Assembly (NCBI GenBank): GCA_039105265.1
Contig: JAPFFF010000042.1
Span: 930,001 to 994,000 of the forward strand
Source of the DNA: Tritrichomonas musculus
Lineage: Eukaryota; Parabasalia; Tritrichomonadida; Tritrichomonadidae
Direction: 5' to 3'
Length of the DNA stretch: 64,000 nt
A program made the translations under genes and the position numbers. How positions within the stretch are numbered: position 1 is the first letter of the stretch; each line of letters opens with the position of its first letter. Under the pieces are notes generated by a model, which saw nothing but the letters and a program-made list of their open reading frames with translations, made no database searches and was not told where the DNA came from. Below, piece by piece: positions 41,735-52,231 of this stretch.

Positions 41735-42470
41735 TCATTGTGGGAAATTAGCATTTTTTTCAATGACCTTTTGATAAAATTCAACGAAAAAAGATTTTAT
41801 TAGCTTTTGATTAGGTAAATTTTGTTTTATAAATGTTACAAATAGTGATTTATCCTTTGAAACATTAAATGACATTCTCTGTTTTATAGTTTTTGCTTGT
41901 TGTGTTCCTAGTGTTATTGAATTAATTGAATAGGTTTTTTTTGAATTGTTATCGATAAAATCACTCAGTTCTTCAACAAAAACAAATAAATCATCAAATG
42001 TTTCATTTTCATCAAGTTCTGAATTATCAATATTTATAAATTTTAAAATTTGAGAAGAAATAATTTGAGGCGATGATGTAAAATGCAAAGGAAAATCATT
42101 TTGGCTTTCCATAATAATTCCAAATCCAAAATTTCGGCCTTTAATACAAAATAATTCTTTTCATTTTTTCTTAAGTTGTTCTTTATTTTGCTCGTTCACA
42201 ACTTGAATGAACTTTGTCAATGTGTGCAAATCTTTTGATCTCACACGTGATCTTCCAAAGCTATTTTCTAAAGGATCTGTTGATGTCGACAGGACATCAA
42301 CATTTTCATATTTTTCAATAATTGTCAATATTGAAAAAAGTGAATTGCTGAATTCAATCAGCACATCAGATGAATAAGGTAAAACATCAATTGATTCCTT
42401 GTATTTTCGTTCATTTAATATTTCATTTCTACGTAATTGGTTTGCTTGATATAAATCAAATTTTTTTTAT
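41735..42470 (-). pseudogene. C-terminal part of a P-element-like transposase
   Basis: On the minus strand one frame runs from LYQANQLRRNEILNERKY (about 42450) through LPYSSDVLIEFSNSLF to STDPLENSFGRSRVRSKDLH. It then meets one TGA (42161-42163) and continues in the same frame into KELFCIKGRNFGFGII and a helical end. The DPLENxFGxxR helix is the C-terminal signature of P-element/THAP9-like transposases (third catalytic residue region). The upstream two thirds are absent. It may pair in type with the N-terminal remnant at 17508-18330. Confidence 0.5.
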
Positions 42471-42699
42471 AAAAAATTAAAAACCATAAAGCAGTTTCCC
42501 ACAAAAAGTGGCGATTTAAATAACTAATTCTTTTTTTGTGCATTGCACAAATAGTCAATGAAATTGGGAACCAAAAAGCAACTTCATTGTACATTTTTTT
42601 TTTTTTTTTTCCAAAAAGTATTACAAAAATTCTGCTATTTGGAATAAAATGGTATTTTTATAAACGGTTAATATAGCTTTGTTAAAATGTTTGATTTAA
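42471..42699. other. Flank between transposase remnant and Polinton
   Basis: AT-rich flank with a T-run at about 42593-42610. No gene. The outer border of the Polinton lies near its end, but the six-base target repeat cannot be confirmed because the other end is outside the window. Confidence 0.4.
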
Positions 42700-42713
42700 A
42701 ACAGTAGTATACG

Positions 42714-42900
42714 GTAGGCCGTGTCTAATTACACAGCCTACCCTCTTCGCTACGCTCGAGACTACTCCAAGGGCTCCCGCCCCTGGACCCCATTCAAAAA
42801 GCCAGACATTCAAAAAGTTCTATCGTTCGCGTATTCAAAAAGTTAATAATTCAAAAAGTTTCCTGTTCAAAAAGTTCTCTTCACAAAAAGTTTGTCATTA
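42714..42900. repeat. Polinton left-end palindrome and TCAAAAAGT array
   Basis: GTAGGC at 42714 pairs with GCCTAC at 42736-42741, and GTGT with ACAC inside it, forming a 28-bp imperfect palindrome. A GC-rich stretch (42742-42790) follows. Six copies of TTCAAAAAG or a close variant then lie between about 42793 and 42890, spaced roughly 15-25 bp. Subterminal arrays of this kind are usual places for integrase or replication-protein binding, which is inference here. Confidence 0.55.
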
Positions 42901-42967
42901 ATGACTACAAAAAAATATTTACCACGATTGAAATGTACCCGACGCTAAATCCAGTAATGTTTTTTTT

Positions 42968-45900
42968 TTAATATTTTTGATTGGCTAGCTGATAACTAAC
43001 TTGTTGAGTGGTGAACAATTCATATTTGCTAATCAATTCCTGTGTTGTAACAAAACCATTTGTCCGCAAGGTAATATTTATCTCATCGATACAAGAATTA
43101 TCAATCGGGATTTCATATGTTGAACTAACACTGTTATCCAAAGTAATTAGCTTGTGAATAAAATCAAATTTTATGAAATGATTCTTACCAACAATATCTT
43201 TGAATATAAATATATGAAGCCTATTCCATACAGCAGCTACATTTGAGCCAGCATACTTAAATCTAATATTATTTAAATTTTCCATTGATAATTCAAATAC
43301 AGAAGGTATTATTTGATATCCTTCATTTAATCCAAATCTTTTGAGCTCATCTTTGGTATAGTAGTTGGTCAGCTCATTGCTTGTAGATAATGAAATGTCC
43401 TCATCAAATGTTGCAGAAGATATTTCACAACCAATATAATAACCATAATAATCATCATAAATGAAAATTGCTCCAGTCATTACATCCCAATCAATATATA
43501 ATTCTTCACTGATTTCAGATTGTTTGAGGAATAAAATACAATTCCAATATTGAGTCTCCGAGATTTCATCTTGGGTCTCAAATATTATATCAAATGAATG
43601 CTCAACACTATCTGTATCAGTATATTTTCCAATTAAATGAGTTCCCTCATGATATGGTATATGAGATGTTGTAAATCTCCTTTGTTCATCACCATCATCC
43701 AATAACACTTCTTTATTTGTTATAGATAGTTCTTGATGATTATGATATGAGATGTCATTTAATTTTCTATATTCTGATAAATCATTTTTGGTGACATATG
43801 AACCATTTTCTAATGCTGTTAATCTTGATTCCATTGCTGCTATATTATCCTTTAATGCTGCATTCTCTCTCTCTAAATTTGATATTTTGCTATTTATTGT
43901 TATGATACTAGCAACATGTTCACCTACTATAATAGCTAAATCTTGTTGTGATTTAATATAAGTATCTATTTTTGTCTTCAGTTCATTATTTTCACTCTTT
44001 AAAGCATATTTATTATCTGCTTCCTCTTTTGTATACAGGTTATCCATGTTTACCATATTATTTTTCAATTCATCTAATGCTTCATTTACTTCATCAACAG
44101 TTGGGAATTCATTTAATGTAGATGCTAGAGCTGTATCATTCTTTTCTATCTGCTCTTGTACTCCATCTATCTTCTTATGTAAAGCATCTATATCACAAGT
44201 ATATGCTAAATCATTTAGTGTAAAGTCCATATGTCTCAAACATGTATTTTCTTTAATCTGTATTCCACCAACCCTAAGTTTATTTGGATTTGATATAATA
44301 AATACCATATCATTCATGGTGCAGCTAGGGAAATCATTTGTTCCTTGATATTCAATAGTTCCACCAGTAATATTTATAGTAACTATATTCTCTTCATAAT
44401 CTACATCATTGTATTCACTAACTTTTTGCACCAAAAACCTTGCTTTAATTGTTCCATCTGTGATAACATCTTCTGCTTCTAAATGGACCTCACCATTGAC
44501 ATATTTACCAACAACATCTATTGTATCATCCCTAACCAAATCATTCTGTGAAATATAATTATTCCCCTCTATTTCATTAACCTTCTCTGCAAGTAATTTA
44601 AATGGTTTCTTTAAGCTATCTCTAAATTGGTTACACATTTCTTCTGTTGCTCTAATTGATAAAACAGCTTTCTCAGGGTCATCAAATTCATCATCAAAAG
44701 TTTCATCAGGTAAAGGTTGCATTTCTTGATTGCACCAAGTTAAAATAGGAGTTATATCAGTTGTTGATTGAATTGACCGAGTGACAACTGAAGGTATATC
44801 AAATAATTCCATTTCGCCTATCTTTTGATAACCTCTACTTCTCCACCATTTTTGAATTCTTGTACCAATTCTTTGTAAGAACCCTCCTGATTTTTGTTTG
44901 ATTTGACCAGATGCAGTATCAGAAATAGTTTTTGATAAGAATTTAACACCTTCTGGAGCTAATTGCATTCCAATTGATGCAACACTACCAGCTGTACCGG
45001 CAACACCAAATGCTAATGCAGTCCATGAAACAATTCTTAAATTATCAACATCTTCTTCCAAATGTTGGGTAACTGTTTCTGTTCTTGAGACTCTACCTTT
45101 GAGGCTTTCCATTGTTGTGTTCATTTCTTGGACATCATAGCTAATCACATCTACATTGTTAGTTACCATATTTAAATCACTTCTCATTGTTGTAATGTTA
45201 TCTGCAGTAATGATTTTAGAACTAGTAATATTATAGTCAGTATATAGTGTTGTTGCTGCATTAGGATTAGGATACACTTCATAAAATTGTTGCTTTATAA
45301 TATATTCGAAGGGATTTGTTGTAGGGTCCCAATTTACTTCATCAACAGGGTCAACATATTCATCAGCTAAATATATCTTAATATTTCTGGATTCATTAGG
45401 GGTTGATGAAACATAACAGTACTCTACCTTTTCACAAGAATCTAATAAGCCATGAATGAAATACCATTTCTTATCACTCTTGGGGTCAAATATTTTCCCA
45501 GTTGGTCTCATAGAAAATCTGTTTGCTATGATTGTTCCATCTAAAGTGATATCAAGATAGAATTCTTCCACTTTAGAAATATCTAATTCACTCCCTGTAC
45601 CATTTGCTTTATAGCATCTTATGGCTTCAATATCATATCCATCCTTAGTACCTCCATTACTTGTTTGATATCCTAATCCATATTTCGAAAAAGGTTCTAC
45701 CTCACCCGTCTTTAATTTTACAAAACAGTCTACTTTACACTTACCTCCATGAATCATGTAATGCAAGAGATTATCAACAGAGTAGTCATCTGGTTTTTTA
45801 ACCAATTTCATATTTCTTTCACTCCTTTTGACTTGTATGTAGGTTCCATCTTCTCCATGTTCATTCTCCTTATTTAATCCATTAACTAATCTACCATTGA

Positions 45901-46726
45901 TATGGCCTTGTATATTATCTCCTACCCATTTTGTACCATCCCAGCTTAAAACCCATTTATTACCAAAACAATATTCACTAAATTTAAATTCCAAGCCGTT
46001 AGGTATATTGTAATTATCATCTATGTTCCATTGTAATAGCCAATACTTTTTATCATCTATTTGGACTTCACTAGTTAGAGTTGGTTTGTAAAGATACAAT
46101 ACATCACTCTTATGTAGTTTCAATGCATTGTCTGCTTTGATGATGGAGCACTTTATTGCTTTCTCTGTTTGGAGAGAATCTGTTAAATATTCATTCATAA
46201 TACTCAGCTCACCATTCAACCATAAAGTATATGGATTAAATTCCAGACTACTATCAAATGCTATGTTGATGTATCCCATATTTGTGCTGTTATTTATAGA
46301 GCAACCATTACTGCTTTTAGTTATGAGAGGGCTATAAACCTTTCCATCCTTGGCATAAATATAAAATTCCTTCACTAAATTTCCATTCGTGTCATATACT
46401 ATATTCTTCCTCAAGACTATTTTGAAAATATTTGTTTGGGCTGTTATTTCTTTCACTTTATTCATGAAATCCTCTGGTATGTTAACAAATTTTAGAATAT
46501 GATATTGGGTTGTTGATGACTCAAATGACTCGTATTGTATATTATTATTTTTGATATTAAATTCTGGTATGCCATCTACTTCATTAAATAAATGGCCTGT
46601 CTGTACATATCCATCTAAATCACTTAGGGTTAACAATTGACTTGCTTTCCTAGTAGCATCTCCAACTTTAAATTGTATATCACCAATGAATTTTGTTGTA
46701 GTATCTTTCACTTGCTCTGAAGTCAT
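42968..46726 (-). CDS. Polinton giant fibre-like protein (1252 aa)
   Basis: This 1252-aa frame lies directly downstream of the 1567-aa frame (29 bp apart, same strand) and is its paralogue. Residues ~50-590 match the middle of the larger protein. Near 505 is the shared SSKIITADNITTMRSDL, followed by a coiled coil and a Gly/Ala-rich hydrophobic segment (~568-598). A second shared block contains EKAVLSIRATEEMC. Then come several Y-T-K-x-E-x-D-type segments (LYTKEEADNKYAL, YYTKDELKRF) and a coiled coil (~930-970). Such YTKxEhD segments are common in phage tail fibres and precede trimeric coiled coils. I infer a virion attachment fibre. No enzymatic motif was seen. Confidence 0.6.
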   Translation of the reverse strand: MTSEQVKDTTTKFIGDIQFKVGDATRKASQLLTLSDLDGYVQTGHLFNEVDGIPEFNIKNNNIQYESFESSTTQYHILKFVNIPEDFMNKVKEITAQTNIFKIVLRKNIVYDTNGNLVKEFYIYAKDGKVYSPLITKSSNGCSINNSTNMGYINIAFDSSLEFNPYTLWLNGELSIMNEYLTDSLQTEKAIKCSIIKADNALKLHKSDVLYLYKPTLTSEVQIDDKKYWLLQWNIDDNYNIPNGLEFKFSEYCFGNKWVLSWDGTKWVGDNIQGHINGRLVNGLNKENEHGEDGTYIQVKRSERNMKLVKKPDDYSVDNLLHYMIHGGKCKVDCFVKLKTGEVEPFSKYGLGYQTSNGGTKDGYDIEAIRCYKANGTGSELDISKVEEFYLDITLDGTIIANRFSMRPTGKIFDPKSDKKWYFIHGLLDSCEKVEYCYVSSTPNESRNIKIYLADEYVDPVDEVNWDPTTNPFEYIIKQQFYEVYPNPNAATTLYTDYNITSSKIITADNITTMRSDLNMVTNNVDVISYDVQEMNTTMESLKGRVSRTETVTQHLEEDVDNLRIVSWTALAFGVAGTAGSVASIGMQLAPEGVKFLSKTISDTASGQIKQKSGGFLQRIGTRIQKWWRSRGYQKIGEMELFDIPSVVTRSIQSTTDITPILTWCNQEMQPLPDETFDDEFDDPEKAVLSIRATEEMCNQFRDSLKKPFKLLAEKVNEIEGNNYISQNDLVRDDTIDVVGKYVNGEVHLEAEDVITDGTIKARFLVQKVSEYNDVDYEENIVTINITGGTIEYQGTNDFPSCTMNDMVFIISNPNKLRVGGIQIKENTCLRHMDFTLNDLAYTCDIDALHKKIDGVQEQIEKNDTALASTLNEFPTVDEVNEALDELKNNMVNMDNLYTKEEADNKYALKSENNELKTKIDTYIKSQQDLAIIVGEHVASIITINSKISNLERENAALKDNIAAMESRLTALENGSYVTKNDLSEYRKLNDISYHNHQELSITNKEVLLDDGDEQRRFTTSHIPYHEGTHLIGKYTDTDSVEHSFDIIFETQDEISETQYWNCILFLKQSEISEELYIDWDVMTGAIFIYDDYYGYYIGCEISSATFDEDISLSTSNELTNYYTKDELKRFGLNEGYQIIPSVFELSMENLNNIRFKYAGSNVAAVWNRLHIFIFKDIVGKNHFIKFDFIHKLITLDNSVSSTYEIPIDNSCIDEINITLRTNGFVTTQELISKYELFTTQQVSYQLANQKY

Positions 46727-46755
46727 TTAATTCTCTAAAAAAATTATTCCCTAAT

Positions 46756-49700
46756 CTACTCTATATTTGCACACTTCTTCTCTAATGCAGCAATTCTATT
46801 TGCTAATGATTCAATTATGGCATCCTTCTGTTGTAGCATCTCATCCACTTCACTCTTCTTGTAATATTCATCCATATTAATATTATTTATTGCTTCCATA
46901 TTTTTTGCTAATATCATAATTGGAAACTTCATGGAATCTCTCATCCTATTACAAATATCAATTGTAGCAGATAAAGATAGTACTGCTTTATCTGGGTTAA
47001 ACCAATTGTCTTTAAATTTTGTTGGGTCATCTAATCTTTTATAATCAGTTTCACACCATTTAATTAATGAGCCTAATATTTGTTGGTCAGAAACTTTATT
47101 TGTTTTAGCTGCTAATGTTTGAACATCTGGTGCATGAACAATTACTGAAACCCATGGTGGCAATTCAGCTCCAGGGAATTCTCTATCTATTGTTTGTACT
47201 AATTCATTTAATTGATTAAATATTTGATCGCACATTTCTTCATTTCCATCCCACATATCTAAATCCATAACTAAATCTCTATACTGATTCCAATAGCTAT
47301 TTAATAAATCTGGCTCAGCACCAATACTACCAACAACTTGATTAATTTGTCCTGCATCAACATTTTGTATATTAGATGTATCAGCATCTGGGTATGTATT
47401 TTGTAATTGTTCATATGTTAAATCAGAAACATCATTACCATTATAAATGGTATGTACACCAAATTCAATCCCAACAGTAGATACAGCCAAACCAATTGCT
47501 CCCAAGACAGCCATTGGGGTAGAGAATGCAAGCTTTATTGCACCGGCAACTTGAATGGCATTTACAGCTTGTTCTAAATATTGTGTTTTCAATATTTGAA
47601 TAGCCATTTGTGTATTTAGTGTATTTACTTCCTTTCTTATTTTTGATACATCATAATTCATTACATCATAATTATTTGAAACAACATTTAAATCACTTCT
47701 CATTGTTGTAATGTTATCAGCTGTAATTATTTTTGATGAGGTAATATTAAAATCAGTATATAATGTTGAAGCTGCATCTGGCCTTGGTTTGATTTCATAA
47801 AATTGGTTTCTAATGATATATTGAAATGGATTTGTTTCAGGGTTCCAACTTATTTCTTCTATGGGGTCAACTAAATCTTTTCTTAAATATAATTCTATAT
47901 CTCTTGATTTAATTCTAGTGTCTTCCCATTTATAAGCAAGCTGTTCTATGCAATCTATCATTGGTTTTAAGTCAATGTAGGCCCTATCATTTTTAGTTGT
48001 CCTTCTAACTCCAGTGCTTTCAAATGTGAATGTGTTTGATATACTTGAACCCCTCAATGTTATTGTTAATGCTATTTTTTTAAGATTTAAGTAATTAAAT
48101 TTCCCGCTTGATAAATTACCAAATGTGAAATAAGTATTTAACATATCATATCCTTCACAACTTGCTCCATTTAACTTTTTGTCAAATAGCCATTCAACAT
48201 CATATAATTTTCCATCATCACTTTCTTCTCTATTTGTATACCATATTGTTGTTTCAATAGTGCTGTTTTCAATTAAGCCATATAATAAACCATTACTACT
48301 TTCAGGGATTACAGAGTGATGCGTTTCTGAGTCTTTAATTAAAATGAAGCAACCAATAGCCCCATCAGAGTTTTGTTTGGAATTGACCTTTCTTAATTTA
48401 GATGATACCTTACCTCTAAGCAATCCTTGACAATTATTATCTGTCCATTCAGAACCATTCCATTTTAATGTCCACTCATTACCAAAACATAATTCTTTAA
48501 AGCTAAATTCTAGGCCATTAGGGATAACATAATCAGTGGGTATTTTATAGATGATTTTGTAGAATTCCTTTTCTACTTTATTTGTATCTGGTGCCTCTAT
48601 TTCTAAACTTTCTTCAGTAATAATATTTGGTAAATAAAGGTATAGGTTATCATTTTTGTATAATTTTAGTGCATTCTCAGCTTCAATAATATCACATCTT
48701 ATTGTTGGTTCAACAGCTACCAAAGAATCTTGTGATAATAAATATTGTATACTTATTTCTCCCTTATGATAAAGTTCATAAGGATTAACAGCTGATGTCT
48801 TATCAAATGCAATATAAAAACTAGTTTTCATTGATGGCTCATCTAAATCTTCATCTCCAATGCTCATTACAGAATAAAAGTTAGTGTCTGGGTTTCTTGA
48901 TATCACAGGATTATATTGCTTTCCATCTTTAACATTTATGAAGAATTCTTTAATTAGATTTCCATCTGTGTCATACAAAATATTTGTTCTCAATATTATT
49001 CTAAACATTTTTGTTGTATCAGTTATTTTTGTTATGGCACTCTTTATTTCATCTGATATTTTAATTAGTAGGACATTATAATACTTATCATGCAATCTCA
49101 TTGTACTGGTAGATAAATCTTTGCTCTTAACATTATAAACAGGATATCCAGGTTCATGAGAGAAATCAGTAGTCACAATCCCTCCACTTGGTACAGAATC
49201 ACAAAGTATTTTACCATTCACTTCTAAATCACCTTTGATAACATATTTACCAAGAACTGGTTTTGTTTCATCTAATGTAGGAGTATCATCACAGATATCA
49301 ACGCCATAGCATTTTAATACTTCTTCAAATGAACTTGCATTATTTACAAAATCTGGTAAAGCAATTGATGTTCCAGTAGATTTATCGTTTGATAAAAGAG
49401 CGAGGGGTGAAGGAGGATTATTTTCATTCTCTAGAATTGGCTTCCATACCCATTGTTTTCTTTCTTCATTCCACTCTATTTTTCCAAAGAGATGTAATAA
49501 TGAATTTCGGATTTCAACTATGTCTATCATTTCGCTTGTATGTATTGTACGCCATCCATCAACTCCATCAAAATGTTGCGTCATTATCACCCATTCTTCA
49601 TGTTCAACATCCCATATGAAATTATCTGGTGGGTTTAAAATGGAATCAGTTCTCCAATTATCTAGGAATTCATGGCCATGTTCTTGCCATTGTGTATCCA

Positions 49701-51459
49701 TAATATTCCACGCAAAAGATGGACCAAAAACTTCTTGATTATCACGAATCCTGTTTGGAATATAAACTGATTCATTCTCTGTATAATAATCATAATATGA
49801 GTACCATTCCCACTCTTGATATCTATCACTCCATCGTAAAAAACCATCTTCATCATTCTCATAAATCTTCAGAAGATTATATGTAATGTATTCACTATCC
49901 ATTTCATGCCTCCATGTTGGTGATATATTATCATGGACATTATCAATCATGACCCATTCTCCATGCACTAAATCCCAAATATAATTTATTGGAACACTAG
50001 CTTGTCTATCTTCTCTCCATCCTTCAGGTCTGTCAAACTCATCTATTATTTCTTCCCATTCTTTCCATAATACATTCCACACATAATCATCACCATGATG
50101 TTTTCCACGGTCCGAACTTTTATCTTGTACATCAACTTTTTGTTTCTCTTCATTTTGTTCAAGGACTTGTTTCGCTATTTCTGGAATTGCATCTCGATAT
50201 AAAATCGTTTGAGTAAATACATCTTGAGTGGACTCAACTGCTCTGTCTACGAAGAGTCGATTTTGATTATTTTGTAAATCTCGGATATGGTTTTCTAAAT
50301 GATTTCTCATTTGTATTATGCGATTTATATCAGCTTGGTTCACCCCTCCTCCTCCCCCTTGATTACAATTACAAGATTTAATTTTGCTGACGTTATTAGC
50401 TAATTTGTTAAAATTGGTAATAATGTATCCTAGAATATAAAAGACATCATTTGCATATTCACCAAGAGTCATGGTATTTGGTCCATCAGGTCTGTTAATT
50501 GTAATATTTATTGCATTGGGGTTATTTATGATTTTGAAGTAATGTGTAATATTTTTCATTGTTGTCTGAAATAAATATGCACCTAAAAGTGATAACATAA
50601 AAAGTTTAATATTGGACATGTTATCCTTTTGATTTTGGGTATAAGTATCGAAAAATTCACCAGGGCTCTCAACTTCTATTACATGGTCTGCTTTAACTTC
50701 TTCTGTACTATTTTTGTATTTATATCCTATTGTTTGAAGAGTATTGTTTTCAGGATTGTAATGATATTGCTTTGTTCCATTTATTATCTTTGTTAAGTTT
50801 GTCTCGTTGAAAGTCTCCAATAATATTCTCGTTGTATTTTGATTTTTCTTTTCATTCTTTATAATATTCATCAACATATCAGCTAAATTATGATATGCCT
50901 TGTATTGGAGGAAAGGTTCAGTTGGAGAAGGCTCTGGTGGTGCAGTAGGAGTTTTAACATATTTTACAACTTCACTTTGCCCTTTATCTTCATCCAATAC
51001 TACTTGTTCATATCCGTCAGCTGCACACATCAATTCGTTGTACATATCATGGACAGCTTCACAGGTTTTTGATTCCGCTTCTATAATGTCATTGAATGTA
51101 TTAACACATAATTCATCTTTGATAAGCTCTCTGTTGGACTCTACTTGTTCTGATTTCACTTCCATCAATATATTTTCTGGCGCTCTATATTCAAGTATTT
51201 GTGTAGATTTTTCAGTTATTGGAACGTCGCCGAATCCTTCAAGACTGCCTCCATTTTCAATGTAATCATTTACCACTCTTGCATCAACTTCAGCTTTATT
51301 GTATAGACAATTAAATTTTGGGTATTCATTTGGTTTATCATCTTGTGTGATATTTATTTGTTCATTTCCATCTTCATCTTCTCCTGCACATATTTCAAAA
51401 CCATTTGCTTTAAGTTTAGATGCCACCTTGCTCTTTGCAGAATATAGTGTCAAAGACAT
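46756..51459 (-). CDS. Polinton giant fibre-like protein with Trp-rich repeats (1567 aa)
   Basis: This 1567-aa frame is the largest in the window. An acidic N-terminal region leads to a hydrophobic stretch near residue 290 (IKLFMLSLLGAYLF) and a CNCNQGGGGG hinge near 365. Residues ~455-675 hold five or six Trp-rich units of about 40 residues (YIWDLVHGEWV, FIWDVEHEEWV, WR at the end). Residues ~780-1300 are the part shared with the 1252-aa neighbour, including SSKIITADNITTMRSDL near 1243. A Gly/Ala hydrophobic segment (~1293-1325) follows. The end is EYYKKSEVDEMLQQKD with a terminal coiled coil. Its gene is divergent from the 250-aa frame, with only 19 bp between the ATGs. The likely role is a virion fibre or spike, by inference. 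Confidence 0.6.
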   Translation of the reverse strand: MSLTLYSAKSKVASKLKANGFEICAGEDEDGNEQINITQDDKPNEYPKFNCLYNKAEVDARVVNDYIENGGSLEGFGDVPITEKSTQILEYRAPENILMEVKSEQVESNRELIKDELCVNTFNDIIEAESKTCEAVHDMYNELMCAADGYEQVVLDEDKGQSEVVKYVKTPTAPPEPSPTEPFLQYKAYHNLADMLMNIIKNEKKNQNTTRILLETFNETNLTKIINGTKQYHYNPENNTLQTIGYKYKNSTEEVKADHVIEVESPGEFFDTYTQNQKDNMSNIKLFMLSLLGAYLFQTTMKNITHYFKIINNPNAINITINRPDGPNTMTLGEYANDVFYILGYIITNFNKLANNVSKIKSCNCNQGGGGGVNQADINRIIQMRNHLENHIRDLQNNQNRLFVDRAVESTQDVFTQTILYRDAIPEIAKQVLEQNEEKQKVDVQDKSSDRGKHHGDDYVWNVLWKEWEEIIDEFDRPEGWREDRQASVPINYIWDLVHGEWVMIDNVHDNISPTWRHEMDSEYITYNLLKIYENDEDGFLRWSDRYQEWEWYSYYDYYTENESVYIPNRIRDNQEVFGPSFAWNIMDTQWQEHGHEFLDNWRTDSILNPPDNFIWDVEHEEWVIMTQHFDGVDGWRTIHTSEMIDIVEIRNSLLHLFGKIEWNEERKQWVWKPILENENNPPSPLALLSNDKSTGTSIALPDFVNNASSFEEVLKCYGVDICDDTPTLDETKPVLGKYVIKGDLEVNGKILCDSVPSGGIVTTDFSHEPGYPVYNVKSKDLSTSTMRLHDKYYNVLLIKISDEIKSAITKITDTTKMFRIILRTNILYDTDGNLIKEFFINVKDGKQYNPVISRNPDTNFYSVMSIGDEDLDEPSMKTSFYIAFDKTSAVNPYELYHKGEISIQYLLSQDSLVAVEPTIRCDIIEAENALKLYKNDNLYLYLPNIITEESLEIEAPDTNKVEKEFYKIIYKIPTDYVIPNGLEFSFKELCFGNEWTLKWNGSEWTDNNCQGLLRGKVSSKLRKVNSKQNSDGAIGCFILIKDSETHHSVIPESSNGLLYGLIENSTIETTIWYTNREESDDGKLYDVEWLFDKKLNGASCEGYDMLNTYFTFGNLSSGKFNYLNLKKIALTITLRGSSISNTFTFESTGVRRTTKNDRAYIDLKPMIDCIEQLAYKWEDTRIKSRDIELYLRKDLVDPIEEISWNPETNPFQYIIRNQFYEIKPRPDAASTLYTDFNITSSKIITADNITTMRSDLNVVSNNYDVMNYDVSKIRKEVNTLNTQMAIQILKTQYLEQAVNAIQVAGAIKLAFSTPMAVLGAIGLAVSTVGIEFGVHTIYNGNDVSDLTYEQLQNTYPDADTSNIQNVDAGQINQVVGSIGAEPDLLNSYWNQYRDLVMDLDMWDGNEEMCDQIFNQLNELVQTIDREFPGAELPPWVSVIVHAPDVQTLAAKTNKVSDQQILGSLIKWCETDYKRLDDPTKFKDNWFNPDKAVLSLSATIDICNRMRDSMKFPIMILAKNMEAINNINMDEYYKKSEVDEMLQQKDAIIESLANRIAALEKKCANIE

Positions 51460-51478
51460 TTTAATCTGAAATTAAATA
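51460..51478. promoter_or_regulatory. 19-bp divergent intergenic region
   Basis: Only 19 bp, TTTAATCTGAAATTAAATA, separate the start codons of the 1567-aa (minus) and 250-aa (plus) genes. The two promoters must overlap each other or lie inside the opposite coding region. TTTAAT/ATTAAA is itself an inverted pair. Confidence 0.5.
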
Positions 51479-52231
51479 ATGTTGTATTCAGTTCAGAGTC
51501 AACCAGAAAATTACAATACTGTGAGAATGAATATTGATATACCGTGGAAATGTCCTTACGTGAAGTATTATGTTTCATCAATCAATACCAAGGCCAACAT
51601 ACTATTAACTACTGAAGATGATTATTTAATATTCCAGACATCTAATGGGGAGATTAGAATTGATTTCAAGGATATGTATGCCTACTCTTTTAACAATTTG
51701 GTAAACTATTTGAACACTAACCAAAAAGTAAATAGTGTGAGCCAACAAATAATTACCTTCAAGAATATTAACAACAGGACAATATCACTGAAGGCAACCA
51801 ATTATATAGCATTTAAAGAAGGAAGTCATAGAGCGAAATTAATTTGTGGTCTATTTAATTGCAAGGAATTTGAAGTTGATGCTAATGAAGAAAAAAATGT
51901 ACCAGATTTGCCAATTCTAGATTTTGCTAATAAATTATATTTGGTATCATTACAGGGAGTTGCAACATATTCATCAATTGGAAACCAAGAATATACACCA
52001 TCAATTATTGCAAATATAGATACAATGATAATGGACCAGGAGGCATTAATAGTGAATTATGATTTAACTAAACCAATCAAAGTTAAAGTCAACACCGATT
52101 CACTAAAGTTATTAGAGATGAGATTAGTTGATTTTATGTTCCAGCCAGTAATCTTGAAATCGCCATTGTTTATCACATTAAAGATAAAGCCAGCCCAAGA
52201 TGCCGACATATACGACGTGCTTACAAAGTAA
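51479..52231 (+). CDS. Polinton minor capsid (penton) candidate
   Basis: This 250-aa frame is strand-rich and has alternating hydrophobic/polar segments (YVKYYVSSINTKANILLTT, ISLKATNYIAF, KLYLVSLQGVATYSS, SPLFITLKIKPAQ). It has few helices and no membrane segment. Size, composition and location in the element match the single-jelly-roll minor capsid proteins known from Polintons. This is a judgement by shape rather than a motif match. The start ATG lies 19 bp from that of the divergent fibre gene. Confidence 0.4.
   Translation: MLYSVQSQPENYNTVRMNIDIPWKCPYVKYYVSSINTKANILLTTEDDYLIFQTSNGEIRIDFKDMYAYSFNNLVNYLNTNQKVNSVSQQIITFKNINNRTISLKATNYIAFKEGSHRAKLICGLFNCKEFEVDANEEKNVPDLPILDFANKLYLVSLQGVATYSSIGNQEYTPSIIANIDTMIMDQEALIVNYDLTKPIKVKVNTDSLKLLEMRLVDFMFQPVILKSPLFITLKIKPAQDADIYDVLTK

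Noticed and set aside
43752-51265. Plus-strand frames opposite the two giant genes
   Set aside because: They are short, Ser/Phe-rich shadow readings of the minus-strand coding regions, with no independent support.
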